Assembly: GCA_015143295.1 (NCBI GenBank)
Contig: CM026554.1
Span: 52,078,627-52,142,626 of the forward strand
Reading direction: 5' to 3'
Length of the DNA stretch: 64,000 nt
DNA from: Tetracentron sinense
Lineage: Eukaryota; Streptophyta; Magnoliopsida; Trochodendrales; Trochodendraceae
In this document: positions 12,701 through 23,989 of the stretch, piece by piece
Layout of the letters: each line of letters begins with the position of its first letter
Numbering within the stretch: position 1 is the first letter of the stretch
Program-made: the position numbers and the translations under genes
The notes under the pieces: generated by a model
Told to the model about the DNA's origin: nothing
The model's input: the letters and a program-made list of their open reading frames with translations, nothing else
Databases searched by the model: none

Positions 12701-13883
12701 AATATGCAAATAAGGTTATCCCTCATTTGAATTCATTAAAAATTATCCTAATCCAAATTCCTAAAGAATAAAAAGTCAACTTCCAGTTCAAGAACAAAAT
12801 CCTCTTTTTAGCATCTTTTAGGGATTGAGTCAAAATTTCAACTCTCAAATGATAAGGTATTTCTCAAATATTAAAATTTCATAAATTTTATTACATAAAA
12901 AATTACCAAAACCCAAAAGTTTGGCAAAAAAAAGTCTCTTATTTAGTCTTAAAAAATATATTCATCTATATGGTCAAAAAATAACTAAAAGTGTAACAGT
13001 TCAGCATAAAAAGACTTACATTAAGCTTAAAATTTATGATTGTAATTTAATACGTTCTTATTTAACTTATTGAATGTAAGGTTCTTATTTAATATTTAAA
13101 TTGTTTTTCTTATACTTAGTTAAGTGACTATGATTTGTATTTTCATACCTTCTTATCAGCACAACATCTGCGTTTTTATTTATTTATAAAATTTTTAACT
13201 CTCATTTGTATGGTTATAAACATAATGGAGACCTTCATTTACTTTGTTAAAAGTTTATATTTGCATTAAAAGAAATTTTATGCAAGGTATCTAAATTTTT
13301 CCTTGCGTATCCAAGCATTTCTTATTGTATCCTAATTTTTTCCATCGTATCCATCTGATACGGTTCAATACGTTGATACATATCATGTTTTGGACTTACC
13401 AATACAGCAACCGATATCGATATTTTGAACCATGATTTTAAGTGCCAAAGGAAAAAGGCACTGGGTACAGTGTCAAAGAGTAAAATGTAGTTTCAGTGTT
13501 ATCCCAAACTATCATCTGTGGTTAAAATGAAACACCAAACTATCATTTGTGGTTAAAATGGAACAGTTAGCGAAGCTGTGGAGTTTCACTTGCAAATTTC
13601 ACTCCCACATTCCCACTGAACTCTGTTTGTCCAGTAAATAGGCCCACCTGACCATTGTCATAGTTAGTGGGAATTTGGTTTAGGTGAAACACCAATTTGT
13701 TTGACCCGGAAGATTGTTTGTATGGATCTTTATAAACGTATATATGTGGGAAGTTATATTTCCTGAAGCATTCTCTTGGTGTTCTTTTTTCAGGGCAATA
13801 TTGCAAATGTTATTAGCACCATTCAGGCTAACAAGGTAACTGAAGATGGCTCGCAGGCAACGCAAGGTTTGCCAATTCGTTGA
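3778..13883 (+). CDS. TIF3M1: Translation initiation factor eIF3 subunit M, 10 exons
   Basis: This is a subunit of the cytosolic eIF3 complex, which binds the 40S subunit and promotes pre-initiation complex assembly. Exons: 3778-3870, 6835-6964, 7806-7944, 8074-8286, 8824-8962, 11098-11248, 11835-11944, 12033-12130, 12282-12351 and 13794-13883. All introns are GT-AG, phases agree and the total is 1233 nt, or 410 residues, close to plant eIF3m. The N-terminus reads MTTVVVTSEEDPALSVVRFT. The middle has VTEHIIPSFKKMESFLKEWN and AKEEAVRAIVEFVKAP. The C-terminal PCI region (about residues 215-370) includes KMRLMSLADL and DEVELWVVKAITAKL. The stop is at 13881-13883, after the end QATQGLPIR. Introns 1, 4, 5, 6 and 9 contain mobile elements. 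Identification rests on strong family similarity recognised by eye. Confidence 0.96.
4295..4676 (-). mobile_element. 382-bp TRIM retrotransposon in eIF3m intron 1
   Basis: Two direct repeats of about 86-89 bp (4295-4380 and 4588-4676) share GAACCTAA-CAATAC and GAAAGTTAGG-TCATAAACTA blocks. Read on the minus strand, the upstream repeat starts TGTTGTGATCC and ends CCTAACA. After two bases it is followed by TGGTATCAGAGC (plus 4574-4585), a primer-binding site matching initiator tRNA-Met. A GC-rich tract at the inner edge of the other repeat may be the polypurine tract. Flanks are GGCAA (4290-4294) and AGCAA (4677-4681), a 4/5 target duplication. It has no coding capacity, as expected of a TRIM. 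Confidence 0.75.
4682..5960 (-). mobile_element. Decayed retroelement-like sequence in eIF3m intron 1
   Basis: On the minus strand a TTTGGCATCAGAGCTTC motif (plus about 5669-5685) resembles a tRNA-Met primer-binding site. Short broken open frames follow at 5499-5194 and 5069-4848. Their translations do not show a domain I can name. LTR boundaries were not found. This is likely the remains of a retrotransposon next to the TRIM; the evidence is modest. Confidence 0.35.
8402..8709. mobile_element. MITE in eIF3m intron 4
   Basis: The terminal inverted repeats read TTTGAGTG, then GGCACTC or a close variant, then TTTGGGCC. The right end, read backwards, gives TTTGAGTGACACTCATTTGG. The interior carries CAAAAAATCAGTCCGAT and its reverse-complement counterpart ATCGGAC with CTGATTTTTTG. 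The same interior occurs in the MITE at 11.4 kb. It is non-coding. Confidence 0.7.
9060..9690. other. eIF3m intron 5, left part: no recognised feature
   Basis: Non-coding intron sequence. Nothing beyond AT-rich stretches and a few short imperfect repeats (such as two occurrences of 'AGACA-ACCACTAGCAA') could be supported. Confidence 0.5.
9700..10400 (+). pseudogene. L1-type LINE reverse-transcriptase fragment in eIF3m intron 5
   Basis: Broken frames on the plus strand read in succession like the C-terminal part of plant L1-type ORF2. These include a segment like LRINFIKSELFGVG, then SYLGMPI, then RLASWKLLVLSKERRLMLLK (about 10012-10075), then SMPTYYLSL, and finally EKWLWRYGEERVSLWEKVI (about 10278-10340). 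Frameshifts and stops separate the blocks, so it is inactive. Element ends and poly-A were not located. Orientation matches the host gene. Confidence 0.8.
11361..11755. mobile_element. MITE with 37-bp terminal inverted repeats, eIF3m intron 6
   Basis: The ends at 11361-11397 and 11719-11755 are reverse complements over 37 bp with two mismatches. Both begin ATGAGCAATGCTCATTAAAG, itself a small palindrome. (TA)n microsatellites lie on both sides (11329-11347 and 11770-11795). The interior shares CAAAAAATCAGTCCGATTGG and ATCGGACGG blocks with the intron-4 MITE. No target duplication was resolved. Confidence 0.8.
12428..13430. mobile_element. About 1-kb TIR element in eIF3m intron 9
   Basis: The left end reads GTTTAAAATATTGATACGTA. 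The right end reversed reads GTTCAAAATATCGATATCGG. Both are flanked outside by CATG, a possible short target duplication. Just inside both ends are further TATCGATAC-type motifs. The interior is AT-rich with no coding potential. It is a non-autonomous DNA transposon; superfamily not assigned. Confidence 0.6.
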
Positions 13884-14655
13884 GAGTTTTTGGTCTCCGC
13901 TTTCAAGCTTACATCCGTTTTATCAGGATTTTTTTAATCAGAGATTGGAAGCTGTGGTCAATCGGATGTGCCTGCCGGTTGTTGCATTCGGATGTTAACA
14001 TAAATTATATGAAATTTCGACTGAGCATGGTTATTACATTTATTTTTCTTTCTATGGAAGTTTAATAACGTTTTGATGGAATGTATCATTCAACGATTGA
14101 ATCCGGATATCTAGAACATGTGATCAAGCTTGTCCACCTCCACCACAGCCCGTTGATTCATCATAGCATACTCTTCAATGAGCATACACCCTCTTGGTTG
14201 GCATCATTCCAAGAGCCATAACATTTCTAACCTTCCAAGGACATTATGATTGTTACTGTGTATTGCTATCGTTAGATTGGGGGGTATCAATTATCAATCT
14301 TAGCCCTGACTTTGTGGACTATGCCCCATAAGAAGCCACTCGCATGTTTTTAGCTTCAAGACCAAAGTGAAATTAATTGGAGCATGGTTAGAGTTGTGCA
14401 GATAGGGCACGGTCACAAACTTCAGTTAATCATACATTTCTTCTATCTTGAAAAAAATGACATCAAATTGCATTTCGGCAAAAAAACACATTTCTTGGCA
14501 ATGTTTCTATTTCATCAGACAGTGACCATAAGTACCCTACATAAACTGTGACTGTGATGAGGTTGGGGATTTAACCGAGGGATGTGAAACACCTATTCAG
14601 CTGAGCTAAATGTTTAATGCCTGTGTTGGAATTTCCTGTGGAATTAGGTGCAGGT

Positions 14656-17600
14656 TTAGATCCGCCATTTAATCCGTGCCCACACTAGAGCAGCAACTGC
14701 AGCACCCCCCAAGTGAGCGGATCCTGAGATTTGGCTATCGCCCTGAAAAAAATGAAGGGGTACGATTTATCAGATGAGTGCAAAATAGATTATGGCCCAG
14801 TGTATGGAGCCTGACACCTGCATGTTTCGAATTTATGAGCTCAGTATGACATGAATGCCAAACATTTCGGGATGGAAAATGCTTAACTTACCGCATATTT
14901 CCACTATGTAATGACATGCCCGTCCTCATTGGTCCCTACCCACCTTTTTAAAACCATTAACTGTGGTTAAAATTCACTCACCCCTAGGGTTCATTGATTT
15001 AACCTTGGTTATTAGGGAAAAAATAGTAACTTTAAGTTGGTTAAGCTTAACCACGGTTAAAGTGGGATGAAATGGTCAAGCATTTGATTATGTAATCAAA
15101 TGCGGGGTGTGCTAAGCACTACTCTTTCGGGATAGGAGTATCACGTCTCTAGATTAATTACACCATTTACTCTTTTTCATTTTCACACAGATTGATGGAA
15201 AAGTTCCATTCTTTGTTATATGACTGAGTTGTTTAAAGATTAAAGATTTTGAAAAGAAAGTAATACAGCCAAGGGAAGGGATCCGGCATACCTCTATAAT
15301 CCTCAATATATCTTTTCCTATTAAAGCCACTCCCTGAAATGAGATTAACAAGATATATATAGTAAGGATTTAAACTAACCATGAATTATAATTGTTTCAT
15401 TTTTTATGTGAACATGGAAGGAAAGGTTACCATTAACATGGCAGGAACTGGTAAAACTAATCCGAGATAGATTGTAGCCTTTGGATTCAGAAATATATCG
15501 AGTAGCATGATAGCATTCACAGCCCCACTTGCCCCCTAAATGATGTGAACATAAAATTTAAACTCACATAGACAAATTTCAATTCAAGGCATAATTGCTG
15601 AGGCAATCCAAGCTAATATTGAAAAATGAATAAATCAGGATTACGCCTAAATGGACGCATTCATTGTTTCCATCCATATTGAAATGAATCATATGTTTGA
15701 CTAAAATAACAAAGTGACCTGAAAAACTGACACATATAATGAGAGCTCTTTTGGTAGGAAAAATATGGAGAAATTCTGAGATGAAATAAAGATGATAAGA
15801 TGGAATAGAGAAGTAAACTAAATAAATAATACAATTTTATAAGGACAATAAACAGATATGACTATTGAGATACATAAACAAATTTTTTAATGTAGAATAA
15901 CATTATGGGTAGTGCAGTGATACATAATAATATTCATTTTTTCCTTTTTGGGGGTGAATAGCAGCCTAGTGAAAAGACATACATCTCCTCAGGGGCACCC
16001 AAGCCCTGATACATTATGTTACTTCATATTGACCATTCAATTTCTGATACACTTTGTTTGATATCAGACAGATTTTTTTTTTTAAATATCAGACAGAAGG
16101 TAAGCTGGGGTATCAGACAGAATATTATTCCTTATTAGATGCATCTTACTTGGTGTGCCTATCCCAATAAAAGCAAGAGGCTCAACAGAAACAGGTTAGT
16201 AAAAAAATACCAATCCTGGAATTCTCGATGGGTCCATGTACCACGTTGCTTGACTCTGCCAATAAGAAAGTAAGAAGAGAGACTTAAAACCATATCATTC
16301 ATTTAGTAGTCAAGGGAATTGTCAAAGTGTCTTTAAGTACGATCGTATCTGACCATCGATGTCATATTTCATTGAAAAAATATGTGCAGAATGCTAATTC
16401 TATCACCACAAAATATTCAGTTTCTCAACAAAGTGTAGCAGATCCAAATTGCTTTGGGCATCATTGTACCTTTGGGACCAGAAAGGCATGGTGCACCAAG
16501 TAGAAGATTGAGCCGCCTAGTGCCCCAGCTAGATACAACTTCAGCAAAAATTCTGGTCCAAAAGTTCTTGCCATCTAGTGAATGCAGTGAAATAAGAAAA
16601 CATAAGAAACTGATATAGAAAGGTAGTACTTAAAAGAATCATTTGTTCATGGCAGGAATATCTGAAGTGTTGAAAAACTACTAAATAAATTATTTAATGA
16701 TGCCTGAGCTTTACAAACAGATATTGTAAATATGAATAAAAGCAGAAGACGTGGGCAGATGCAGAGGGTCAGGGGGTCCACCATTCAATGGATTCTACTT
16801 AGAGCTATCAGAGAACCACATACATTGGAACCGGATGGCCACAGCAATTCAATTTAAATTCCAACTCTTGAAAGTGAATAAAATCTAATGAACTATCAAA
16901 GAAAACATTTATAGATTGGATAGTGGTGATCATCGAATTAAATAATGTGTTATTCCTTTTTTCCACTTTCAATAACGTCCCTTTCTAATCTGTCTTTCAA
17001 GATAGGGAAATGCTACTGAGACCCCTTTAGGGCCGAGACCACCGAGACTGTGCTCTAAGAGCATGGGATTTCAGGTGGGGCCTACCATGTGAAATGGGCC
17101 CCACCTGAATCCCGTGCTCTTAGAGCACGGTCTCGGTGATCTCGGCCCTAAAGGGGTCTCAGTAGCAAAGTCCTTCAAGATAATATTGAATACTCATAGT
17201 TATTTAAAATTTATCGTTTAAGTAGTAAAACATTTATATGCATGTATGGCAGAATTAAAGTTAAACGTTCTCCTGATTGGCAGGTCAGTGTGTCCAGCAG
17301 ATTTGAACACAGATGTATCTGAGACTGTATTTTCTTTTTTTGTTGAAAATGCTCTCTGAGATTCATTTCACGTCTTAAAAAAAGTTCATTTCACGTAAAG
17401 AAGAATAAATTCTCTTATTGACTTACATGATACAAAAAGGTTTTGGGTCTTTGGTCAAACTCAAGTTGCGGTGTAAATGTGTAATAAACCCCATCTAGAA
17501 GAGTTGGAGAATTAAATCTGTTTTACCTTTCAATAAAGGAGATACTTCTAGGACAAAAGACTGAAAAATGTCTTTAACACCTGTATATCATTATTGATAA

Positions 17601-20247
17601 ATATTATTGGTAAGCAGATATAATGCTCAAGGGAGATGAAGCTGCCAAAAACTGGAATGATGTTACACCATCTTATATGATAAAGTTGAACCATCTATTA
17701 CAAATTCAGAGGATAAACCAAATGATAGTTCATAGTTGTTTCCACTTATTAAAAATTCGTATATAATAGATATTACTTAAATTTTAAAGGGATAATTGCA
17801 TGAGCCCACTTTCTTCCCTACTTATGACAGGCATGTGACACACACGCCCACACACAAATGTTCTTGAACCCCCCCTCTCCTCCCCTGCCCCAGTAACACA
17901 AATGTTCCTCTTAATTTCATTCTCCAACTGAACACTGAAAAAGAGCTGTGTATAAAACCTGCTTGTAAGGTACAAGTGTATAACAACCAGGAAGCATAAA
18001 AAGATATATCAAAAGAAGGATTTGAAGGCATATAACGTACATTCATCCCAAAGAAGTAAAGACCAATCATGTTAGACACAAGATGCTCGACTTCGATATG
18101 ACTGAACGCAGAAGTGATCAACGTGTGCACACGTCCGCTTGTAAAGTTTTCTACCGAGATCTGCTCAAGGAGCAATCAACAAGTTAGCACATATAGGGTC
18201 TTAAGACTCTTAACCATAAATTATTATGAAATAATGAGCTTTTATCCTCTTCTTTCTGATATATTGTCTATTACTTCCCAAAAAAGTTAATTACCCTAAA
18301 GGCACTCAATTATGTCCATCTAATAAAAAACATATATATGGCATTATTGGTGACCTGTGGTTTACAAAAAAATTTAAATGAGGGACTCACCATAAAGTTC
18401 TTCCTCATAAATGTAGGATCTGCAATCCTCCATAACAAAAAAACAGCAACATTAGTTACTATCAATCCTAAAACCACGCCATCTGCTGTTGGCCTTGGGA
18501 ACCATGATCTCCTGCAAACAGGACGTACTGACAATAGTGACATATAAGAACGTAGTTACACAGTTACGACTACAAACAATGTAAAAACAGGAGCATGCTT
18601 GTCCAGTAGCAGAATAAAACAATGCAGTCATTTGGTTTTTAGGCAGTGGATTGTTAAGGGTTTATCTACTTCAAGCAAATAAGGCAAACATATGGTGTTG
18701 ACAGAAAAAAAAATAGACCAAGAACTCACATGATCGCCAGTAATACGATTTCAGGCTTCTGAATTGATATTTGATAATACAAGCAAAACGAATGGCAATG
18801 AACACTCAAGCTTGATATTCGATAATACAAGCAAAACAAAAGGTGATAAACACTTGTTCTTTGAAAAGAAAAATAGTTCCGAGCCATTCAATTTAATGCA
18901 AAAGGAGTTGTAAATTGTAATAAAAGGAGCATAAATGGAAGAACAGTTAAATTATGCTCCGGATTCTGGGGTTTAATTAGAGAAAATTAATCAAATGAGA
19001 CAGAGGCAGATAAAATTAGACGATGGGTGTTGTCCTTTTAAAGCCAAAAAAAAAAAGGAGAAGAGATCATGTGACTTTATGGTGATTAGAGCCAGAAGTG
19101 AGATTGAGAGAGAGGATGGGCAATATCTCTCACTCAGAGTATTTCTTCCTAATACTTTCAAATCCCATGCCCCCTTTCATGCCATCCTCTTTAGAAAGAA
19201 CTTCCATGCAGGCTGTAGTGCTTTTCACTGCTTTGATCCTAACAATATAACATTTTAACAGCTCTAAATGAGATACCATGCATCCTTAAAAAAATCCAGT
19301 AGTATTCTGTTAAATACATTTCTTCAAATCTTCAATTGACTCCTTCATAATGAATATGGCACACCCATATCCCCAAGAAGTACATTACTCAATAACATTT
19401 CAAACCAATTACATTTCCTCAAATCTTCATTCAAATTCCAGCTTCTTTTTGTTTGGTAAGAAATGATAATAGCAATCAGAACTGAAAAAGGAAACTCTTG
19501 CAAGGTAAAGCTGTAAAGGCACCTAATGAGCTTCCTGTTCTGTATCACCATGTCCTTCCTTCTAAGTTCTAACCAGTCAAACCAACCTTTCCAATTCCAC
19601 AAGGAAATTGAGAAACTCCCGATGCCTTGCCGAGGGTTTCAACCGCCCACCCCCCAAAACAATATATATATATATATATATATCAACATTGCTTTGCCAA
19701 AATCGCGATAGAACAGAGAAAAAATGAAAACCAGGAAGAACAAATCGAAATTCCCAACTAAATCAAACCAGTTTTTCGAAGCAGAAAAACTTGGCAAATC
19801 CCAATTTCACAGAGACCCATATAATCTTACTTCAAGAAATGAGAACTCAGAACAGAAACGTTACCAGCCACGCCGCGAATAATAAAAAGTAGGGTTGAAT
19901 TCAAAATGCTGTCTAGGAAGCTGAGATCTCCAAAAGTGAACTTCGCGATTAAAGAGGCTTGAAATCCTCAAATGGGTATTAGAGACTATTTGCTTTACGA
20001 GTACTGGGTTCGCAAGAAACCTAGAAATATTCTCTGAAATGTTATGCTGAGACCGCCAAGAACGGGAGGAACAGAAGCAGAAGTGAGAGAACGATCGGGG
20101 TTGAAGAACCGAAGAGTTGAGGAGCTGTTTGGGGTTTCTCTCAGTGACATGAACAAAGCTTTTGCAGAGATGGGAATCGAGAAACGAACCATTATGGAGC
20201 TTTCTGGGAATTTCTGAGACATGCTTGAACGGTAGCAGTCTCTGCAT
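14656..20247 (-). CDS. RBL12: Rhomboid-like intramembrane protease, mitochondrial (RBL12/PARL type), 8 exons
   Basis: A serine protease that cleaves substrates within the inner mitochondrial membrane, by family knowledge. Exons on the minus strand: 20247-19865, 18511-18391, 18160-18041, 16574-16470, 16255-16211, 15535-15431, 15333-15292 and 14742-14656. All introns are GT-AG and the sum is 1008 nt, giving 335 residues, the size of Arabidopsis RBL12. The first 125 residues are basic and Ser-rich, consistent with a mitochondrial presequence, ending in a typical RRGW. The rhomboid core follows: HTLITSAFSHIEVEHLVSNM, FGPEFLLKLYLAGALGGS, then GASGAVNAI with catalytic Ser261, and GSAHLGGAAVAA with catalytic His317. 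Hydrophobic segments lie between these motifs. It ends in WARIKWRI. The large intron 3 carries a hairpin MITE. Assignment to RBL12 rather than a close paralogue is inference. Confidence 0.94.
17012..17166. mobile_element. 155-bp near-perfect hairpin MITE in RBL12 intron 3
   Basis: The whole element folds on itself. The left end GCTACTGAGACCCCTTTAGG matches the reverse complement of the right end (CCTAAAGGGGTCTCAGTAGC), and pairing continues almost to the centre at about 17089. The central arms are CAGGTGGGGCC and GGGCCCCACCTG. No open frame is present. A transcript crossing it would form a stem of about 70 bp. Confidence 0.8.
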
Positions 20248-20691
20248 TTTTTCTTCTTCTAGTTTTTTTTGAAAAGCTTGAAGGTTTTGGGAGTTTATTC
20301 AGGGGTTAGAAACAGTGATTGTCCGTTCCATTATTACGGAAAAACCCTCCTATTTGAATGACAAGAACACCCTTACTACGGAAAAGCCCTCCAATTATAA
20401 TCCTAAAAAAAAATCGGCGAAATATTTGCTAACCTGTATAATATATGTTTTCATTGTGTAATGGGAATTGTGTTTGCTACTTTATCTTCAAGTTATTTCT
20501 CATGACTTTATAATTAATAAATTTGTTTCTTATATCTCATTTGATTTAAAAATAATAATAATTAAGATTTTTTTTTTAAATCATATTTATCGCCAGATAC
20601 CGAAACCATTACGTATAGGTTTCAATTGAGACCAATACATCCCCCGAAAACCGTATTTTTAATCTTTACTTATAAGCTCTTTTCTTTTTCC

Positions 20692-20840
20692 ACCTTTTTT
20701 TTTTTTAGAGATGTGCTACTAGGCCTCAACCCCTGTTAGTAAGTTAGTATATGTTCTAAGTCATAGGGGGTGGAGATGACAACACTTACACCCTCTCAGG
20801 AGTGGAACCCGGATCAATGGAGTGGTGACTAGTCCCACAT
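20692..20840 (-). mobile_element. tRNA-derived SINE, copy A
   Basis: On the minus strand an internal GGGTTCCACTCC block resembles a polymerase III box B. It is followed by a non-tRNA body and a poly-A tail, seen on the plus strand as the T-run at 20693-20706. The body CTAGGCCTCAACCCC-GTTAGTAAGTT (plus) is shared with copy B at 45 kb. Box A is weak here. Confidence 0.5.
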
Positions 20841-21186
20841 CGGTTGGGAATTGGACTTCACATGAATTTATAAGGGGCCATCAACCCTCCTTAAGACAGA
20901 CCCTTTTGGAGTGGTTGTTTGGACTTACCCTTATGGCATCTTAGCAACTACCTTAGGTCTGGGTGTGCATATTTGTGTTCAGATAGTGTGTTTGTTACGT
21001 GATATCATTTCAACCAAATAAATATATATTCCACCACATCAAGCCATGTCACTGTATACATCATCCATTTATCCTCTTGAATTTTTGAAAAAAAAAAAAT
21101 ATTATGTTATTTAAGTATTTAACTGAGAAAAGCGGGCAATTGTTATTAAACTTTTCAAAAAAAAATATACTATATTATTTAGAGTC

Positions 21187-21380
21187 GGTCTATGGGTACT
21201 CTCAAATATACTCTCGAATCCTAACTATCTATAACTAATCACTAAGTGACAGATTTAACTTGTCTTATTTTGTCGTTCCTAATGTTGCATCAGCTCTAAT
21301 CCTAACCGTTTAATAATTGAGTTAAACGGATAGGAATTGAGAGTATATTTGGGAGTACGCTTTGAGAGTACTCATAGATT
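21187..21380. mobile_element. MITE of the GGGTACTC family, copy 2
   Basis: The left end GGTCTATGGGTACTCTCAAA pairs with the right end (TTTGAGAGTACTCATAGATT). A second inner pair is TCCTAAC/GGATAGG. The copy at 29.84-30.03 kb has the same ends and interior phrase CATCAGCTCTAATC. Confidence 0.75.
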
Positions 21381-21394
21381 AATTATATTATTTA

Positions 21395-21740
21395 ATTGTT
21401 TAACATAACATAGTCATTGGAAAAGAGGGCCTACATTTTTTAAAATAAGATATATTTTTATACTATGTTATTTAATTAGTTAACAGTGCATAGTCATAAG
21501 GCAAGGAGATAGTTGCCCTCGTAAATAATGAGAAACAAAACTCGTAAAATATGTAGTATAGATAAAATGGCCCACGAACTTAACTGTCAATTTTTTTTCC
21601 AGGGCCTATGCCCCCAAACCCCCATCCCACTCAACTCAAAACATTTCATACCTGGCAAGTCACTCTCTACAAATTCATCAACAATTATTAATATTTTCAA
21701 TCAATTATTGTGTGCCCCCTTACAATTAAATCTTGGCTGC
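21395..21740. repeat. Dispersed 'GGCGGAGC-AG' family, copy 2 (degraded)
   Basis: It shares GGCATAG/GTGCATAGTCA, AGTTGCCCTC and AAAACATTTCATACC-GGCAAGTC, and the closing CAACAATTATTAATATTTTC segment, with the copies at 1.84 and 43.0 kb. Termini are lost. The 77-codon ORF lying on it is repeat-derived and not a gene. Confidence 0.5.
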
Positions 21741-22033
21741 ACCCTTGTAAACCATAGTTGAAAATTTTGATTTCTTAATCCGTTAAAAGGGTTAGCAAAG
21801 TCAGGTGTTGTAACTATTAGGGAAATATTATGTTAGGGAAATAATTATATAATATCTATGAGATATACAAGATCTCATAGATAATGTTGGAATAGTATCT
21901 TTAGTTATTAGAATTATCTTTAATATTGTCTTTCTAAGTTAAAGAGTTTTGAGTTATTTATTTAAACCTTTTTATGGGTCACTATAATCCATCCAAGCTA
22001 TTCAATAAATCAATTTCTCCACATGGTATCAGA

Positions 22034-22536
22034 TAGGGCGTCAATGAGCTGAGCCAGCTTGACTCGGATTGAAACGAGCCAAGCTTGAGCAAAAATAAAA
22101 AGCTCATTGAGCCAAGCCGAGCCGAGCTGAGCCAAGTGAGTGAGCTCATTCTCAGCTCGACTCAGCTTGACTAATTCAATGAATACCCCTGTACAATCAT
22201 ACCCCTACCAATATTGAGTTTTACATTAAAAGTATAAGAAAATGAAATAATTTTTTTAAATTAAGAACATGAAATGTTCATCAGGTTAGTGAAAGCATTA
22301 TTTTATCTTCCTATTTTCTTTGTACCCCACCATTTAATCCCTTAATTGTTAGAATATCGTCCCCACTATACATTTAAAAAAAAAAATTAGAGCTTAACGA
22401 GCTGGCTCGAGCTCGATGATTTGTGGACGAGCTGAGCCTGAGTTGACCTTTTCGAGCTCGAGCCAGGCCTGAGTAACATAAAAAATTCACCGAGCTGAGC
22501 CTAAGCAGTGCCCAGCTCAGCTCGTTGATAGCCCTA
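22034..22536. mobile_element. hAT-type MITE inserted in the TRIM primer-binding site
   Basis: An exact 8-bp target duplication GTATCAGA stands at 22026-22033 and 22537-22544. The ends are TAGGGCGTCAATGAGCTGAG and, reversed, TAGGGCTATCAACGAGCTGAG-type. The interior is full of GAGCT/GAGCC repeats in both orientations. An 8-bp duplication and TAGGG termini fit the hAT superfamily. Removing it restores the TRIM sequence TGGTATCAGAGCC. Confidence 0.88.
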
Positions 22537-23039
22537 GTATCAGAGCCACCGACCCTTTGGTGACCTCTTAATTCTTCTTTTCTGGCGGGTGGTGCCGCTA
22601 TCGCCTGCTGGATGTCAAACTTTTGATTGTTTTTTGTTTTAAATAAAAACTTTACCATCATCCTCTATACTTTTACCACCCCTAGGATCAGACTCATATC
22701 CATGAATCTCCCAGTTTCTTTTCATTTATTGAAGACCTCTCTAACAAGGTTTTTTTTTTAAATTGCGGGTCATATTTTATGTACTTTGAGAGAAGATTAT
22801 GACAACCAGATTTAGTGGCCCCCGGCTCCGATAGACTCAAAATGAACGGGATACGACAGATATGGACTTCATGGACTGACGGTGACCGCCAAACACAGTT
22901 GAATGTTCTAATTATTTGTTAACAAATTATCAAAGAAGATCAATGGTGAGAAATACTCAACTTGTGGTAAACCCATGAAGATCTCGATCCTCATGTGTTT
23001 GAAGGAGAGTATTAAATAAATATTATGTTAAGGAAATAA

Positions 23040-23397
23040 CTAGGGGATACCTCGTACGATGTACGGGTGTGTGAATTAAAAAAAGATTCAAAAAAAAAAT
23101 TACTTAAAAACAATCAAGAAAAAAATAAAATTTAATAAAACTAACCATTAATAATAACAAAAAAAACAATTATAATGGAATGTGATAAAAAGGGTAGTTA
23201 AGAGATGGTATTTATGAGTCCCACTTAAGTGCAGTTGAGACTTGGAATCCGTTTCCAATACTCATGATTGTCTTAACTACACTTTGGAAGAAATAAATGA
23301 GGTAGATCAAGTGATGATGTGGCATCACAAATCTTCAAATGGAGATCAAAGAAGGATGCCACATAGACATCCTAGTTTTTTTAGTATATTATATAGA
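23040..23397 (-). mobile_element. Non-autonomous Helitron inside the 3' LTR of the TRIM
   Basis: On the minus strand it begins TCTATATAATATACTAAAAA and ends with the hairpin CGTACATCGTACG, then AGGTATCCCCTAG. The host bases are A before and T after, the usual A/T Helitron site. No target duplication is present. Removing bases 23040-23397 rejoins GGAAATAA to TTATGTAATATC, exactly as in the intact 5' LTR. There is no RepHel coding sequence. Confidence 0.88.
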
Positions 23398-23769
23398 TTA
23401 TGTAATATCTATGAGATCCTGAGATATACAGGATCTCATAGATAATCTTAGAATAATATCTTTAGTATATTAAGATTATCTTTAATATTGTCTTTCTAAG
23501 TTAAAGAGTTTTGAGTTATTTATTTAAACCCTTTATGGGTCATTATAATTCATCCAAGCTATTCAACAAATCAATTTCTCTACAGTAACTACAATATTTT
23601 GTTGTTGTTGTTGGTATTGTTTATACAGTTAGGCCATAAAATCAATCAATAGTGTTAGTACCTTTGCATGAACCGTGCTAGCCCTACTCTTAGGCAAATC
23701 CTACTCTCTGCAAAAAAATAAAGGCTGCATTTGACTATATATGTTGTCAAATGTGGGGTCTTTATTGGT

Positions 23770-23935
23770 TCATGCCCATTTTTTAACACTCATCAATTGT
23801 GGTTAAGATTCACTCACTCCTAGGGTTAAACAATCTAACATTTATTTTTAAAAATAAAAATAAACAAAAGTATATACCTTATTTTTTTAAAACTTAATCA
23901 TAGTTAAAGGGGTGTTAAAAGGGACACGTGAACAC
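23770..23935. repeat. 'TTAACCACAGTTAAAGG' dispersed repeat, one inverted pair
   Basis: AATTGTGGTTAAGATTCACTC followed by CTAGGGTTAAACAATCTAAC lies opposite an inverted partner ending CATAGTTAAAGGGGTGTTAAA and GGGACACGTG. The same unit appears singly or in pairs at about 14.94-15.07, 30.60-30.66, 37.68-37.82 and 45.57-45.70 kb. It is amplified in the foldback at 47.7-49.1 kb. Confidence 0.6.
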
Positions 23936-23989
23936 AACATTTGACTACATAATCAAACGCATGGTGGCCTAATCACTATCGAAAAATAA

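Larger units (their letters stand above)
21815..23584 (+). mobile_element. TRIM retrotransposon with two nested insertions
   Basis: The LTRs are 21815-22023 (209 bp) and 23010-23584 (209-220 bp after removing a nested Helitron). Both open TATTA and close in CAATTTCTC-ACA. The target duplication GTAAC is exact (21810-21814 and 23585-23589). The 5' LTR is followed directly by TGGTATCAGA (22024-22033), a primer-binding site for initiator tRNA-Met. GAAGGAGAG precedes the 3' LTR as a polypurine tract. The internal part is about 480 bp once the nested hAT MITE is removed and has no gag-pol, so the element is non-autonomous. LTRs start TA rather than TG in both copies. Confidence 0.88.
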
